From: Exiguobacterium sp. TNDT2
GTDB taxonomy: Bacteria; Bacillota; Bacilli; Exiguobacteriales; Exiguobacteriaceae
Reading direction: 5' to 3'
DNA length: 64,000 nucleotides
Assembly: GCF_003331145.1 (NCBI RefSeq)
Contig: NZ_QLVE01000022.1
Location: 1 to 64,000, forward strand
Below, in pieces: positions 17,072 through 28,077 of the stretch; within the stretch, counting starts at the first letter, position 1; every line of letters begins with the position of its first letter. Under the pieces are notes generated by a model. That model was not told where the DNA came from. It did no database searches and saw nothing but the letters and a program-made list of their open reading frames with translations. Position numbers and translations under genes: made by a program.

Positions 17072-17758
17072 ATGATTTCGATGCAAAAAGTCAGCAAAGT
17101 GTATCCGAACGGCGTCGTCGCAGTCGATGACCTCGATTTAAGGATTGAAGACGGCGAATTTCTATACGTCGTCGGACCATCCGGTGCCGGGAAATCGACG
17201 TTCATGAAAATGATTTATCGGGAGGAGAGACCGTCGAGCGGACAGCTCATGATCGACGGGATTGACGTCGGCAAACTGAAAAACCGCCACGTCCCGAAAT
17301 TGCGCCGTCAACTCGGCGTCATCTTCCAGGACTACAAGTTGTTGCCGTCACTCACGGTATATGAGAATGTCGCGTTCGCCCTCGAGGTCGTCCAAGCCGA
17401 CACGGGCACGATGCGCAAACAGGTCATGGACGTGTTGAACCTCGTCGGCCTGAAGCACAAGGCGCGCAACTATCCCGATGAACTGTCGGGTGGGGAGCAA
17501 CAACGTGTGTCGATCGCCCGTGCCATCGTCAATAAGCCGAAGCTCATCATCGCCGACGAGCCGACCGGTAACTTAGACCCGGACACGGCGTGGGGCATCA
17601 TGGAAGTGTTTGAAGAGATTCACCGTCGCGGGGCGACGATCGTCATGGCGACGCATAACCGTGATATCGTCGATAAGATTCGCCATCGCGTCATCGCGAT
17701 CGAGAACGGGAAAGTCGTCCGCGATGAAGAGAAAGGAGCTTATGGCTATGATATTTAA
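17072..17758 (+). CDS. ftsE: cell division ABC transporter ATPase FtsE
   Basis: 228 residues. Walker A is GPSGAGKS (35-42), Q-loop VIFQDYKLLP (about 83-92), signature LSGGEQQ (138-144), Walker B LIIADEPT (158-165). FtsE hydrolyses ATP and, with the membrane partner FtsX, switches on a peptidoglycan hydrolase outside the cell. ATG 17072 follows AAAAGGGTAGG. The 3' end overlaps the ftsX start, as usual for this pair. Confidence 0.96.
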   Translation: MISMQKVSKVYPNGVVAVDDLDLRIEDGEFLYVVGPSGAGKSTFMKMIYREERPSSGQLMIDGIDVGKLKNRHVPKLRRQLGVIFQDYKLLPSLTVYENVAFALEVVQADTGTMRKQVMDVLNLVGLKHKARNYPDELSGGEQQRVSIARAIVNKPKLIIADEPTGNLDPDTAWGIMEVFEEIHRRGATIVMATHNRDIVDKIRHRVIAIENGKVVRDEEKGAYGYDI

Positions 17759-18650
17759 AAGTGGGATCCGTCATCTGCGCGAAGGGTTCAAGGGAACACT
17801 TCGCAACGGATGGATGACGTTCGCGGCTGTCAGTGCCGTCACCATCACCTTGTTGCTCGTCGGCGTGTTCGCCCTCGTCATGTTCAACGTCAATGAGATC
17901 TCAGAGAACGTCGAGAACGACGTCGAGATCCAAGTGTTCGTCACCCGGACCGCGGAGGAAGCGAACGTCGAACAGCTCGGTGCTAACTTAGAACAGATTC
18001 CGGGCGTCGCTTCGGTCACGTTCAGCTCGAAAGAAGAAGAACTTGAAAACTTCCGGAACCAGCTTGGGGAAGACGCCAACGCCTACGGGACGGTCGAGAA
18101 GGACAACCCGCTCCATGACCGCTATATCGTCAAGGCGTCAGACCCGCTCAACACGGAAACGGTCGCGGACGCGGTCCAGTCACTCGAAAACGTCGATAAG
18201 GTCACGTATGGACAGGACTATATCGACAAGATGTTCGCCTTCTTCAACGGGATTCGCATCGGTGGACTCGTGTTGATCGTCGGGCTTACGCTCATGGCGA
18301 TGTTCCTCATCTCGAACACGATCAAGATGACGATTTTCTCGCGCCGTCGTGAGATTGAAATCATGCGTCTCGTCGGGGCGAAAAACAGCTTCATCCGTTG
18401 GCCGTTCTTCATCGAAGGACTTCTCCTCGGTGTCCTCGGCGCGCTCATCCCGATCGCCGTCATCTACTTCGGATACGACGTCGCATATAGTGCTTTACAA
18501 CCATCGCTAGATCAACTGAATAGTGATATATTTAAATTGATTGATCCATCGGTACTGACGACACAAGTGTCGCTCGTCCTCTTGGCGCTCGGTGCCTTCA
18601 TCGGGATCTGGGGCTCGACAACATCGCTCGGTCGGTTCTTGAAAGTCTAA
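17748..18650 (+). CDS. ftsX: cell division permease-like protein FtsX
   Basis: 300 residues with four membrane segments: one near residue 25-50, a long extracellular loop (about 60-165) and three C-terminal helices. FtsX transmits the FtsE ATPase cycle to an extracellular hydrolase. The start ATG 17748 gives MIFKSGIRHLREG; ATG 17742 six bases upstream is possible but sits only three bases from GGAG. It overlaps ftsE by 11 bp and is followed by an M23 hydrolase gene, the likely partner. Confidence 0.94.
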   Translation: MIFKSGIRHLREGFKGTLRNGWMTFAAVSAVTITLLLVGVFALVMFNVNEISENVENDVEIQVFVTRTAEEANVEQLGANLEQIPGVASVTFSSKEEELENFRNQLGEDANAYGTVEKDNPLHDRYIVKASDPLNTETVADAVQSLENVDKVTYGQDYIDKMFAFFNGIRIGGLVLIVGLTLMAMFLISNTIKMTIFSRRREIEIMRLVGAKNSFIRWPFFIEGLLLGVLGALIPIAVIYFGYDVAYSALQPSLDQLNSDIFKLIDPSVLTTQVSLVLLALGAFIGIWGSTTSLGRFLKV

Positions 18651-18681
18651 ATCAACTTTAAATATGAGGAGGAGTTGGCGG

Positions 18682-20025
18682 ATGAAACGTTCGCTTGCGC
18701 TTGGATTGAGTTTGACACTACTTGCCTCGCCGGTCATGGCGACGGAGAAGGACACGCTGAAAGCACGACAAGATCGTCTTTCTGACCAATTAGAGAGATC
18801 CAAAAAAGCGCAAGACGAGACGGACGCCGAGCTCGACATCACCGAGGCGGAACGTGACGCGGTCGCGACAGAGATTCGCGCCGTCGATGAACGTCTCGAG
18901 GGTTTAAGTGAACAGATCGCCGTCCAGCAAGAAGAGGCGGACGCGGCGCGCACCGAGCTCGAGGCGACCCGTGGTCAACTCGCTGCCCAAGGGCAGACCC
19001 TCGAAAGCCAGAAGGCGCTCCTCAGTGAGCGTCTTCGTGTGCTTCAAGTACACGAGGACCGGTCCTATCTCCAAGTCGTCTTTGAGTCCCGATCGTTCGG
19101 TGACTTCGTGACGCGGCTCATGACCGCGCAGACGATCGCGGAGCAGGACCGGGACCTCATACATAGCTATATGAACGAAGTCGAGCGGCTTGAAACGCTC
19201 GAGACACGGCAACGCACCCAGTTGTCGTTCGTGAAACAAAAAGAACGTGAGCTCGTCGTGACGAAGCAGGCGCTTGACGCAGCCGCGGAACAGAAGCGGG
19301 ACTTGCTGTCGGAGCTGAACGAGCAAGTCGAGCTGCTCGAACTCGAGAAGATGAGCCGCGCCGAAGAGCAGGCGCTCATGAACGAACAGAACCGCATCAT
19401 CGCCGGACAGCTCGAAGCAATCGCCACGGCGGAACGCGAAGCCGCGGAAGCAGCGGCCCGTGCTGAAGCAGAAGCACGGGCGAGAGCAGAAGCCGAGGCG
19501 AAAGCACAGGCCGACGCCAAAGCCGCAGCGGAAGCGGAGGGACAAGTGGATGAGAAGCCGGCGGTCTCCCCACCGTCTGCGGAAGCCCTGACGGACGTGG
19601 CAGGACCGATGACCTCGTTCGTCCGTCCAGTGTCCGGTTACGTGTCGAGTCCGTTCGGACCGCGTCAAAACCCGCTCACGGGCGTGGCGGAGTCGCATCG
19701 CGGCATCGATCTCGTCAATGCGACCGGGACGCCGATCGTCGCGGCGGCACCAGGGATCGTCATCAAGGCGGCGCCGGCGACCGGCTATGGCAATGTCGTC
19801 TTCGTGTCCCACATCGTCGGCGGGGAAGTGTGGACGACCGTCTACGGCCACCTCGACGCCATCACCGTCACGTCAGGCCAAACGGTCGCTGCCGGTCAGA
19901 CCGTCGGTACGCTGGGCAACACAGGCTGGTCGACGGGTCCGCATCTCCACTTCGAGTTACATCGCGGACAATGGGCGCCCGGACAACCGAATGCGGTCGA
20001 CCCGGGTCCATATATCGGTTACTGA
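18682..20025 (+). CDS. coiled-coil M23 (LytM) peptidoglycan endopeptidase, EnvC/PcsB-like
   Basis: 447 residues. A signal peptide (MKRSLALGLSLTLLASPVMA) precedes a long coiled coil (about 22-245), an Ala/Glu-rich tract (about 250-290) and a LytM domain with intact zinc ligands: H339 and D343 (HRGID) and H421-x-H423 (HLHFE). It should cleave peptide cross-links. The coiled coil plus LytM layout and position right after ftsEX point to activation by FtsX, as for EnvC. In B. subtilis the FtsEX target is CwlO, encoded elsewhere. ATG 18682 has AGGAGG nine bases upstream. A terminator follows. Confidence 0.9.
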   Translation: MKRSLALGLSLTLLASPVMATEKDTLKARQDRLSDQLERSKKAQDETDAELDITEAERDAVATEIRAVDERLEGLSEQIAVQQEEADAARTELEATRGQLAAQGQTLESQKALLSERLRVLQVHEDRSYLQVVFESRSFGDFVTRLMTAQTIAEQDRDLIHSYMNEVERLETLETRQRTQLSFVKQKERELVVTKQALDAAAEQKRDLLSELNEQVELLELEKMSRAEEQALMNEQNRIIAGQLEAIATAEREAAEAAARAEAEARARAEAEAKAQADAKAAAEAEGQVDEKPAVSPPSAEALTDVAGPMTSFVRPVSGYVSSPFGPRQNPLTGVAESHRGIDLVNATGTPIVAAAPGIVIKAAPATGYGNVVFVSHIVGGEVWTTVYGHLDAITVTSGQTVAAGQTVGTLGNTGWSTGPHLHFELHRGQWAPGQPNAVDPGPYIGY

Positions 20026-20029
20026 TACG

Positions 20030-20067
20030 ACGGACGTGTTCCAAATTTGTGGAACGCGTCCGTTTTT
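20030..20067 (+). terminator. terminator after the M23 gene
   Basis: ACGGACGTGTTCCA pairs with TGGAACGCGTCCGT around AATTTG, followed by TTTTTC. Confidence 0.85.
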
Positions 20068-20123
20068 CTAAACTTTTTGCTATACTGAATGAAAGACTGA
20101 CAAAGAGAAATGAGGGACTACCC

Positions 20124-21527
20124 GTGAAAAATACAACCGCAGGATTACTTGCCGGCGCCACGTTCGTCGCAGGGGCCGGTGCAGGGCTCGCGACGATGGC
20201 GTTCACCGATACGGCGCTGCCGATTCAACCGAAAGCCGAAGGCTGGGACAAGGTCGACCAAGTCCGGCAATTGATCGAGACGCATTCGCTCAAAGATATC
20301 TCGGAAGAGGACTTGTTGACGGGAGCGCTCGACGGGATGACGGGAGCGCTTGACGACCCGTATTCGGATTTTCTGGACGCCGAAGAGACGTCACAGTTCA
20401 CCGACTCGATCGAGTCGAGTTTTGAAGGAATCGGCGCGACTTTGGAGAAGAAAGGAGAAGACATCCTAATCGTCGCTCCAATCAAAGGAGCACCGGCCGA
20501 AGAGGCAGGACTCCGTGCGGGAGACATCATCACGGCGGTCGACGGCGAGTCGATTGAAGGGATGGCCGTCGAAGAGGCCGTCCAGCTCATCCGGGGCGAG
20601 AAAGGGACCGTCGTCACGCTCACGATCCGCCGCGGCGGGCAAGAGGCCGACTACGAGATCACTCGGGATACGATTCCGATTGAGACGGTCTACTCGGAAG
20701 TGAAAGAACAGGACGGGAAGAAAATCGGGTATATCGAGGTGACCCAGTTCTCCGAGCCGACGGCCGACGAATTTTTAGAGCAGCTCGAGGCGCTCGAGTC
20801 GGAAGAAATCGATAGTCTGATTATCGACGTACGAGGTAATCCGGGTGGATTGCTCCCTGCCGTCATCGAGATGACCGAAGGGTTCGTCCCGTCGAACAAG
20901 CCGGTCGTCCAAATCGAGAACGCGGACGGGGACCGCGAGTCGCAGAGCGGCCGTGCCCGGGAAGCGAAACCGTACGATTTGTTCGTCTTGACGGACGAAG
21001 GGTCGGCGTCGGCGTCTGAAATTTTGGCCGGGGCCCTAAAAGAAGGTGCCGAGGCCACAATTATCGGCAACAAGACGTTCGGTAAAGGCGTCGTCCAGAC
21101 GGCGTTCGATTTAGAGGACGGCAGCAATTTGAAGCTGACGACGAGCAAATGGCTCACGCCGGACGGCAACTGGATCAATGAGAAAGGGATTGAGCCAGAT
21201 ATCGAGGTCGACCAACCGGCTTACTTCGGCGTGACCCGTATCCTGGCCGATACCGATATGCTCGAGGTCGGGGATTATGGTGAAACGGTCTCGAACTTGC
21301 ATACCGTGTTGACGGGCATCGGCTATGAGCCGGGCGGGCAACCGGGTTATTACGGTGACACGATGGCCCGTGCCGTCAGTGCCTTCCAAGCCGACAACAA
21401 CTTGCCGGAAGACGGCGTCGTCAATGAGGCGACGGCGTCGGCGCTCGAGTCTCGCTTGCTCGAAGTGATTCAGGACGAGGCGAACGACGCCCAGTTGAAC
21501 CGGGCGCTCGAAGAAGCTGCAAAATAA
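20124..21527 (+). CDS. ctpB: carboxy-terminal processing protease, S41 family (CtpA/CtpB)
   Basis: 467 residues: an N-terminal membrane anchor (about 5-30), a PDZ domain (about 90-175, with GAPAEEAGLRAGDII), the S41 catalytic domain and a C-terminal peptidoglycan-binding domain (about 375-445, GDYGETVSNLH). Catalytic elements are EGSASASE (about 292-299) and Lys321 in FGKGVVQ. It is an extracytoplasmic protease probably tethered to the wall. The start is GTG 20124 behind GAGGG; the upstream frame overlaps the M23 gene and is spurious. The order M23-ctp-minJ follows the B. subtilis ftsEX-ctpB-minJ arrangement. Confidence 0.92.
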   Translation: MKNTTAGLLAGATFVAGAGAGLATMAFTDTALPIQPKAEGWDKVDQVRQLIETHSLKDISEEDLLTGALDGMTGALDDPYSDFLDAEETSQFTDSIESSFEGIGATLEKKGEDILIVAPIKGAPAEEAGLRAGDIITAVDGESIEGMAVEEAVQLIRGEKGTVVTLTIRRGGQEADYEITRDTIPIETVYSEVKEQDGKKIGYIEVTQFSEPTADEFLEQLEALESEEIDSLIIDVRGNPGGLLPAVIEMTEGFVPSNKPVVQIENADGDRESQSGRAREAKPYDLFVLTDEGSASASEILAGALKEGAEATIIGNKTFGKGVVQTAFDLEDGSNLKLTTSKWLTPDGNWINEKGIEPDIEVDQPAYFGVTRILADTDMLEVGDYGETVSNLHTVLTGIGYEPGGQPGYYGDTMARAVSAFQADNNLPEDGVVNEATASALESRLLEVIQDEANDAQLNRALEEAAK

Positions 21528-21552
21528 GGATTAGGGAAAGGATTGGACACGC

Positions 21553-22704
21553 GTGGACGTTCTACGAATGAGTTTTACAGCTTTGTTGACTTTGATCGGT
21601 AGTCCGCTGCTCTGGGCGACGCTCGTCGCCCTCGTTTACATATCCATGACGCGCATCAAACGGGAGCGGGGCATGTTCCGCTCCCGTCGGCGCTCGCCGA
21701 GATCAGACTGGCGTCATTTTATATGGCCGAGCCTGCTGCTCGCCATCATCGGTTCGGTGGCGCTGATCTTGCTCGAGACGACCGTCAACTGGGAGTGGGT
21801 CGTGACGTTCAGCGTGCTCTACGCGCTCATCGTCTTGACGATGCACCCGCGTTTCAGCAGTCCGGCGTTCCCGTTTCTGATCATGCTGACGGCCGTCGCG
21901 CTTCGTGACGTCGTCGAGTTTGGTGCTGTCTCGGGATGGGTCGACCGGGTGGCCGAGGTCGACTGGCCGGTGTATGCGCTCGTGTTCGGTGTCGTCACAT
22001 TGGGGGAAGCGATCCTCTTACGGTGGAACGGGCCGGTCGAGACGTCGCCGACACTCATCTTGTCCAAGCGGGGCCAGTTCATCGGAGGACACGTCGTCAA
22101 ACGGCTTTGGTTCTTCCCGCTCGTCGTCTTCTTGCCTCCGTCATTCGGTCTTGATATGCCGGTGCCGGTCATCTTGCCGATTCCGATCGGGGTGAGCCTG
22201 TTGTCGACGGGAGCGCTCCCGGGGACGCTGCTCGGTCGCTTGAGCCTGTATCGTGGCCTGCTCGCGCTCATCGCCATCGGTTTGTTCGGGGCTTCCTACG
22301 CCATCGACGTCCCGTACGCGGCCTACATCTTGCTCGGTCTGTTCGTGTTGTATGAGTTGGCGCTACAACTCATCAAGCGAGAGAATCGAGGGACGACGCC
22401 GGTGTTCATCAACGGCAACCGAGGAGCGGTCATCATCGACACGCTACCGGGCTCACCGGGTGAGACGATGCAGCTCATCCCGGGCGAATCGATCTACAAA
22501 GTGAACGGAACCGTCATCACGGGCGGGAGCAGCTTCTATGAGGCGCTCCAGTTGCATAAACCGTACATCAAGCTCGAGGTGCTCAACTTGAACGGGGACA
22601 TCCGTTTCGTGCAACGGGCGATGTATGAGACCGACCCGCACGAGCTCGGCATCTTGTTCGTCGCCGAACCGGCGAGCCCACGTCTGCGGTTACGGAAACT
22701 ATAA
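21553..22704 (+). CDS. minJ: MinJ-like division-site membrane protein with PDZ domain
   Basis: 383 residues. About seven hydrophobic helices (through about residue 275) are followed by a C-terminal PDZ domain (about 285-370: VIIDTLPGSPGETMQLIPGE). MinJ links DivIVA at the poles and septum to MinD, restricting Z-ring position. The start is taken as GTG 21553 with AAAGGA ten bases upstream; ATG 21568 is possible. It follows ctpB by 25 bp and ends in a strong bidirectional terminator. The assignment rests on architecture plus synteny. Confidence 0.8.
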   Translation: MDVLRMSFTALLTLIGSPLLWATLVALVYISMTRIKRERGMFRSRRRSPRSDWRHFIWPSLLLAIIGSVALILLETTVNWEWVVTFSVLYALIVLTMHPRFSSPAFPFLIMLTAVALRDVVEFGAVSGWVDRVAEVDWPVYALVFGVVTLGEAILLRWNGPVETSPTLILSKRGQFIGGHVVKRLWFFPLVVFLPPSFGLDMPVPVILPIPIGVSLLSTGALPGTLLGRLSLYRGLLALIAIGLFGASYAIDVPYAAYILLGLFVLYELALQLIKRENRGTTPVFINGNRGAVIIDTLPGSPGETMQLIPGESIYKVNGTVITGGSSFYEALQLHKPYIKLEVLNLNGDIRFVQRAMYETDPHELGILFVAEPASPRLRLRKL

Positions 22705-22734
22705 AAGGGAGCATCCTTGGCGGATGCTCCCTTT
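22704..22734. terminator. bidirectional terminator between minJ and glpK
   Basis: A 13-bp perfect stem, AAAGGGAGCATCC with GGATGCTCCCTTT, around TTGGC; it lies between convergent genes. Confidence 0.8.
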
Positions 22735-22745
22735 CGCGTGTGCAC

Positions 22746-24293
<1,548 letters not shown>

Positions 24294-25001
24294 TTATGGT
24301 ACGAGAATGCCGTAAACGAGTGCGGCGATGACCGCCCCGATAATCGGACCGACGACCGGGATCCATGAATAGCCCCAGTCCGACGTGCCTTTACCTTTGA
24401 TTGGAAGGATCGCATGCGCAATCCGTGGCCCGAGGTCACGCGCCGGGTTGATGGCATATCCCGTCGTACCACCGAGCGAGAGACCGATCGAGACAACGAG
24501 GAAACCGACGATGAGAGGATTCAAACCGTCCGTGAACGTGTTGGCCCCGAATGATAAAATCCCGAAGACGAGGACGAACGTACCGATGATTTCGCCGATC
24601 ACGTTGAACGGTGTGCTGCGTATCCCAGGAGCAGTCGAGAATGTCGCCAATTTTGCGCCCGGGTCATCGGTCACGTCATAGTGCGGCTTGTAATGGACAT
24701 AGACGAGGACGGCCCCGATGAACGCCCCGATGAATTGTGCCAAAATATACGCTGGCACATCTTCCCATGGGAACGTGCCTGCCGTCGCGAGCCCGACCGT
24801 GACGGCAGGGTTCAAGTGCGCCCCTCCATAAATCCCGGCCGCGTACACTCCAATCATAACGGCGAAGCCCCAACCAAACGTGATGACGACCCAGCCTGCG
24901 TTCTCCGCTTTCGAATGACGGAGGACGACACCTGCTACGACACCGTTACCGAGCAAGATGAGTAGCATTGTACCAATAATTTCGCTGACGAATGCTGACA
25001 T
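24294..25001 (-). CDS. glpF: glycerol facilitator (aquaglyceroporin)
   Basis: 235 residues with six membrane helices and the two half-helix signatures of the family: NPAVTV (64-69) and NPARDLG (185-191). The second motif carries the Arg of the selectivity filter and the following Asp typical of glycerol-conducting members. ATG 25001 has AAGGAAGG nine bases upstream, preferred over ATG 25022. It supplies glycerol to GlpK, encoded next. Confidence 0.96.
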   Translation of the reverse strand: MSAFVSEIIGTMLLILLGNGVVAGVVLRHSKAENAGWVVITFGWGFAVMIGVYAAGIYGGAHLNPAVTVGLATAGTFPWEDVPAYILAQFIGAFIGAVLVYVHYKPHYDVTDDPGAKLATFSTAPGIRSTPFNVIGEIIGTFVLVFGILSFGANTFTDGLNPLIVGFLVVSIGLSLGGTTGYAINPARDLGPRIAHAILPIKGKGTSDWGYSWIPVVGPIIGAVIAALVYGILVP

Positions 25002-25044
25002 GTGATCTTCCCTTCCTTCCATATTAAATTTGGCTTACCACTTC

Positions 25045-25073
25045 ATTATATGCCCAATATGTAAGCGTTTTAA
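25045..25073 (-). promoter_or_regulatory. glpFK promoter with overlapping cre site
   Basis: On the minus strand TTAAAA (plus 25068-25073), 17 bases, then a perfect TATAAT (plus 25045-25050). The plus-strand TGTAAGCGTTTTAA (25060-25073) matches the CcpA cre consensus at nearly all positions and covers the -35 box, so CcpA binding should block initiation when better sugars are present. Confidence 0.65.
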
Positions 25074-25084
25074 AACGGTTATGC

Positions 25085-25118
25085 AAAAAAAACCACTTTT
25101 CTCAGAAAAAGTGGTTTT
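25085..25118 (-). terminator. terminator of the TauE/SafE gene
   Basis: AAAACCACTTTT pairs with AAAAGTGGTTTT and a T run follows on the minus strand. The gene's stop codon lies in the loop. Confidence 0.75.
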
Positions 25119-25986
25119 GATTGGTAATACGACGTCTGAAATCGAGCGAGATTCCAACGAGAAAGACGAAGAGGATTGTCAAGCTCGCATAAGCCAACAA
25201 AGGAAAACTGGCAGCGCCAAGGTCAAGGAGAATCGAAGCGATGACGGCTAGATAAAGCCAGGCGAGGCGTCGTGAGATTTCTCGGTCTTTATAGCGGTCC
25301 GTCAAGGAGGCGCCGATCGGTGCACCGATGAAGGCGCCGATGACCAACGCGAGCGGCGTTATGTAATCGAGCGAGAGTGACGGTAAATAGCCGACGAGCC
25401 CACCGAGCGAGATGAACAGGACGGAAGCGAGGCTCGTCCCGACCCCGCGATGCGTCGAGAAGCCGAGCCAGCTGACGAGGAGCGGGACGATGATGAACCC
25501 GCCGCCGATGCCGAGGAGGGCGGACAACAGTCCGGCCATCGCTCCGATCATCATCCCCGCGAGAACGGTCGATTTTTTCGGCTTCTTCGGTTTCGATGTT
25601 TTCTTTAATAGCGTAACGGCAAAATAAGATAGGATAGCCAGGTAAAATAAGTTCAGTAACCAATCATACGTCCCCGAGATCGAGAGGACGAGGCGGCTCG
25701 ACAGCTGTGCCGTGACGGCGCCGGTCAGTCCGACCGTGATGCCGGTCGACCAAGACACGTTGCCGAGCGACGTATGTTTCTTCGCGCCGGACAGGCTCGT
25801 CCCGACGACGAACAAGAGCGACGTGGCGACGGCCTCTGCTGCCGAATAACCACTAAAGAGCAGCACCGGGACGATGATGACCCCGCCGCCGATGCCGAAG
25901 AATCCGGACAAGGCACCGACGATGGCACCGAGCGGGATGAAGAGAAGTGACCACATGACGACCAACTCGTTTCTACTTAGATTCAC
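25102..25986 (-). CDS. TauE/SafE family sulfite/anion exporter-like permease
   Basis: 294 residues with about eight membrane helices in two halves, each containing the family glycine motif: LSGFFGIGGGVIIVP (about 26-40) and LSALLGIGGGFIIVP (about 160-174). The family exports sulfite, sulfoacetate or other organic anions; the substrate here is unknown. The frame begins at GTG 25986 beside a GGAG; ATG 25956 (MWSLLF) is an alternative with a weak ribosome site. It is divergent from uvrB, monocistronic, and not obviously linked to glpFK. Confidence 0.85.
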   Translation of the reverse strand: MNLSRNELVVMWSLLFIPLGAIVGALSGFFGIGGGVIIVPVLLFSGYSAAEAVATSLLFVVGTSLSGAKKHTSLGNVSWSTGITVGLTGAVTAQLSSRLVLSISGTYDWLLNLFYLAILSYFAVTLLKKTSKPKKPKKSTVLAGMMIGAMAGLLSALLGIGGGFIIVPLLVSWLGFSTHRGVGTSLASVLFISLGGLVGYLPSLSLDYITPLALVIGAFIGAPIGASLTDRYKDREISRRLAWLYLAVIASILLDLGAASFPLLAYASLTILFVFLVGISLDFRRRITNQNHFF

Positions 25987-26033
25987 TCTCCATGATAACG
26001 AAAAGCGGAACGATTTGGGAAGCGTGTCAGAAG

Positions 26034-26062
26034 CGAATATTTGTTCGTGTATGTGCTATAAT
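26034..26062 (+). promoter_or_regulatory. uvrBA promoter with LexA/DinR SOS box
   Basis: CGAATATTTGTTCG (26034-26047) matches the Bacillus SOS box CGAAC-N4-GTTCG with one mismatch. It sits where the -35 would be, upstream of the extended -10 TGCTATAAT (TATAAT 26057-26062). Confidence 0.85.
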
Positions 26063-26100
26063 CAAGTCAATATGCAAGGAACAGAAAGCGAGGAATATAT

Positions 26101-28077
<1,977 letters not shown>

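Noticed and set aside
19830-20123. N-terminal extension of the S41 protease into the M23 gene
   Set aside because: The extension reads the M23 coding sequence out of frame, passes through its terminator, and GTG 20124 has a good ribosome site followed by a membrane anchor.
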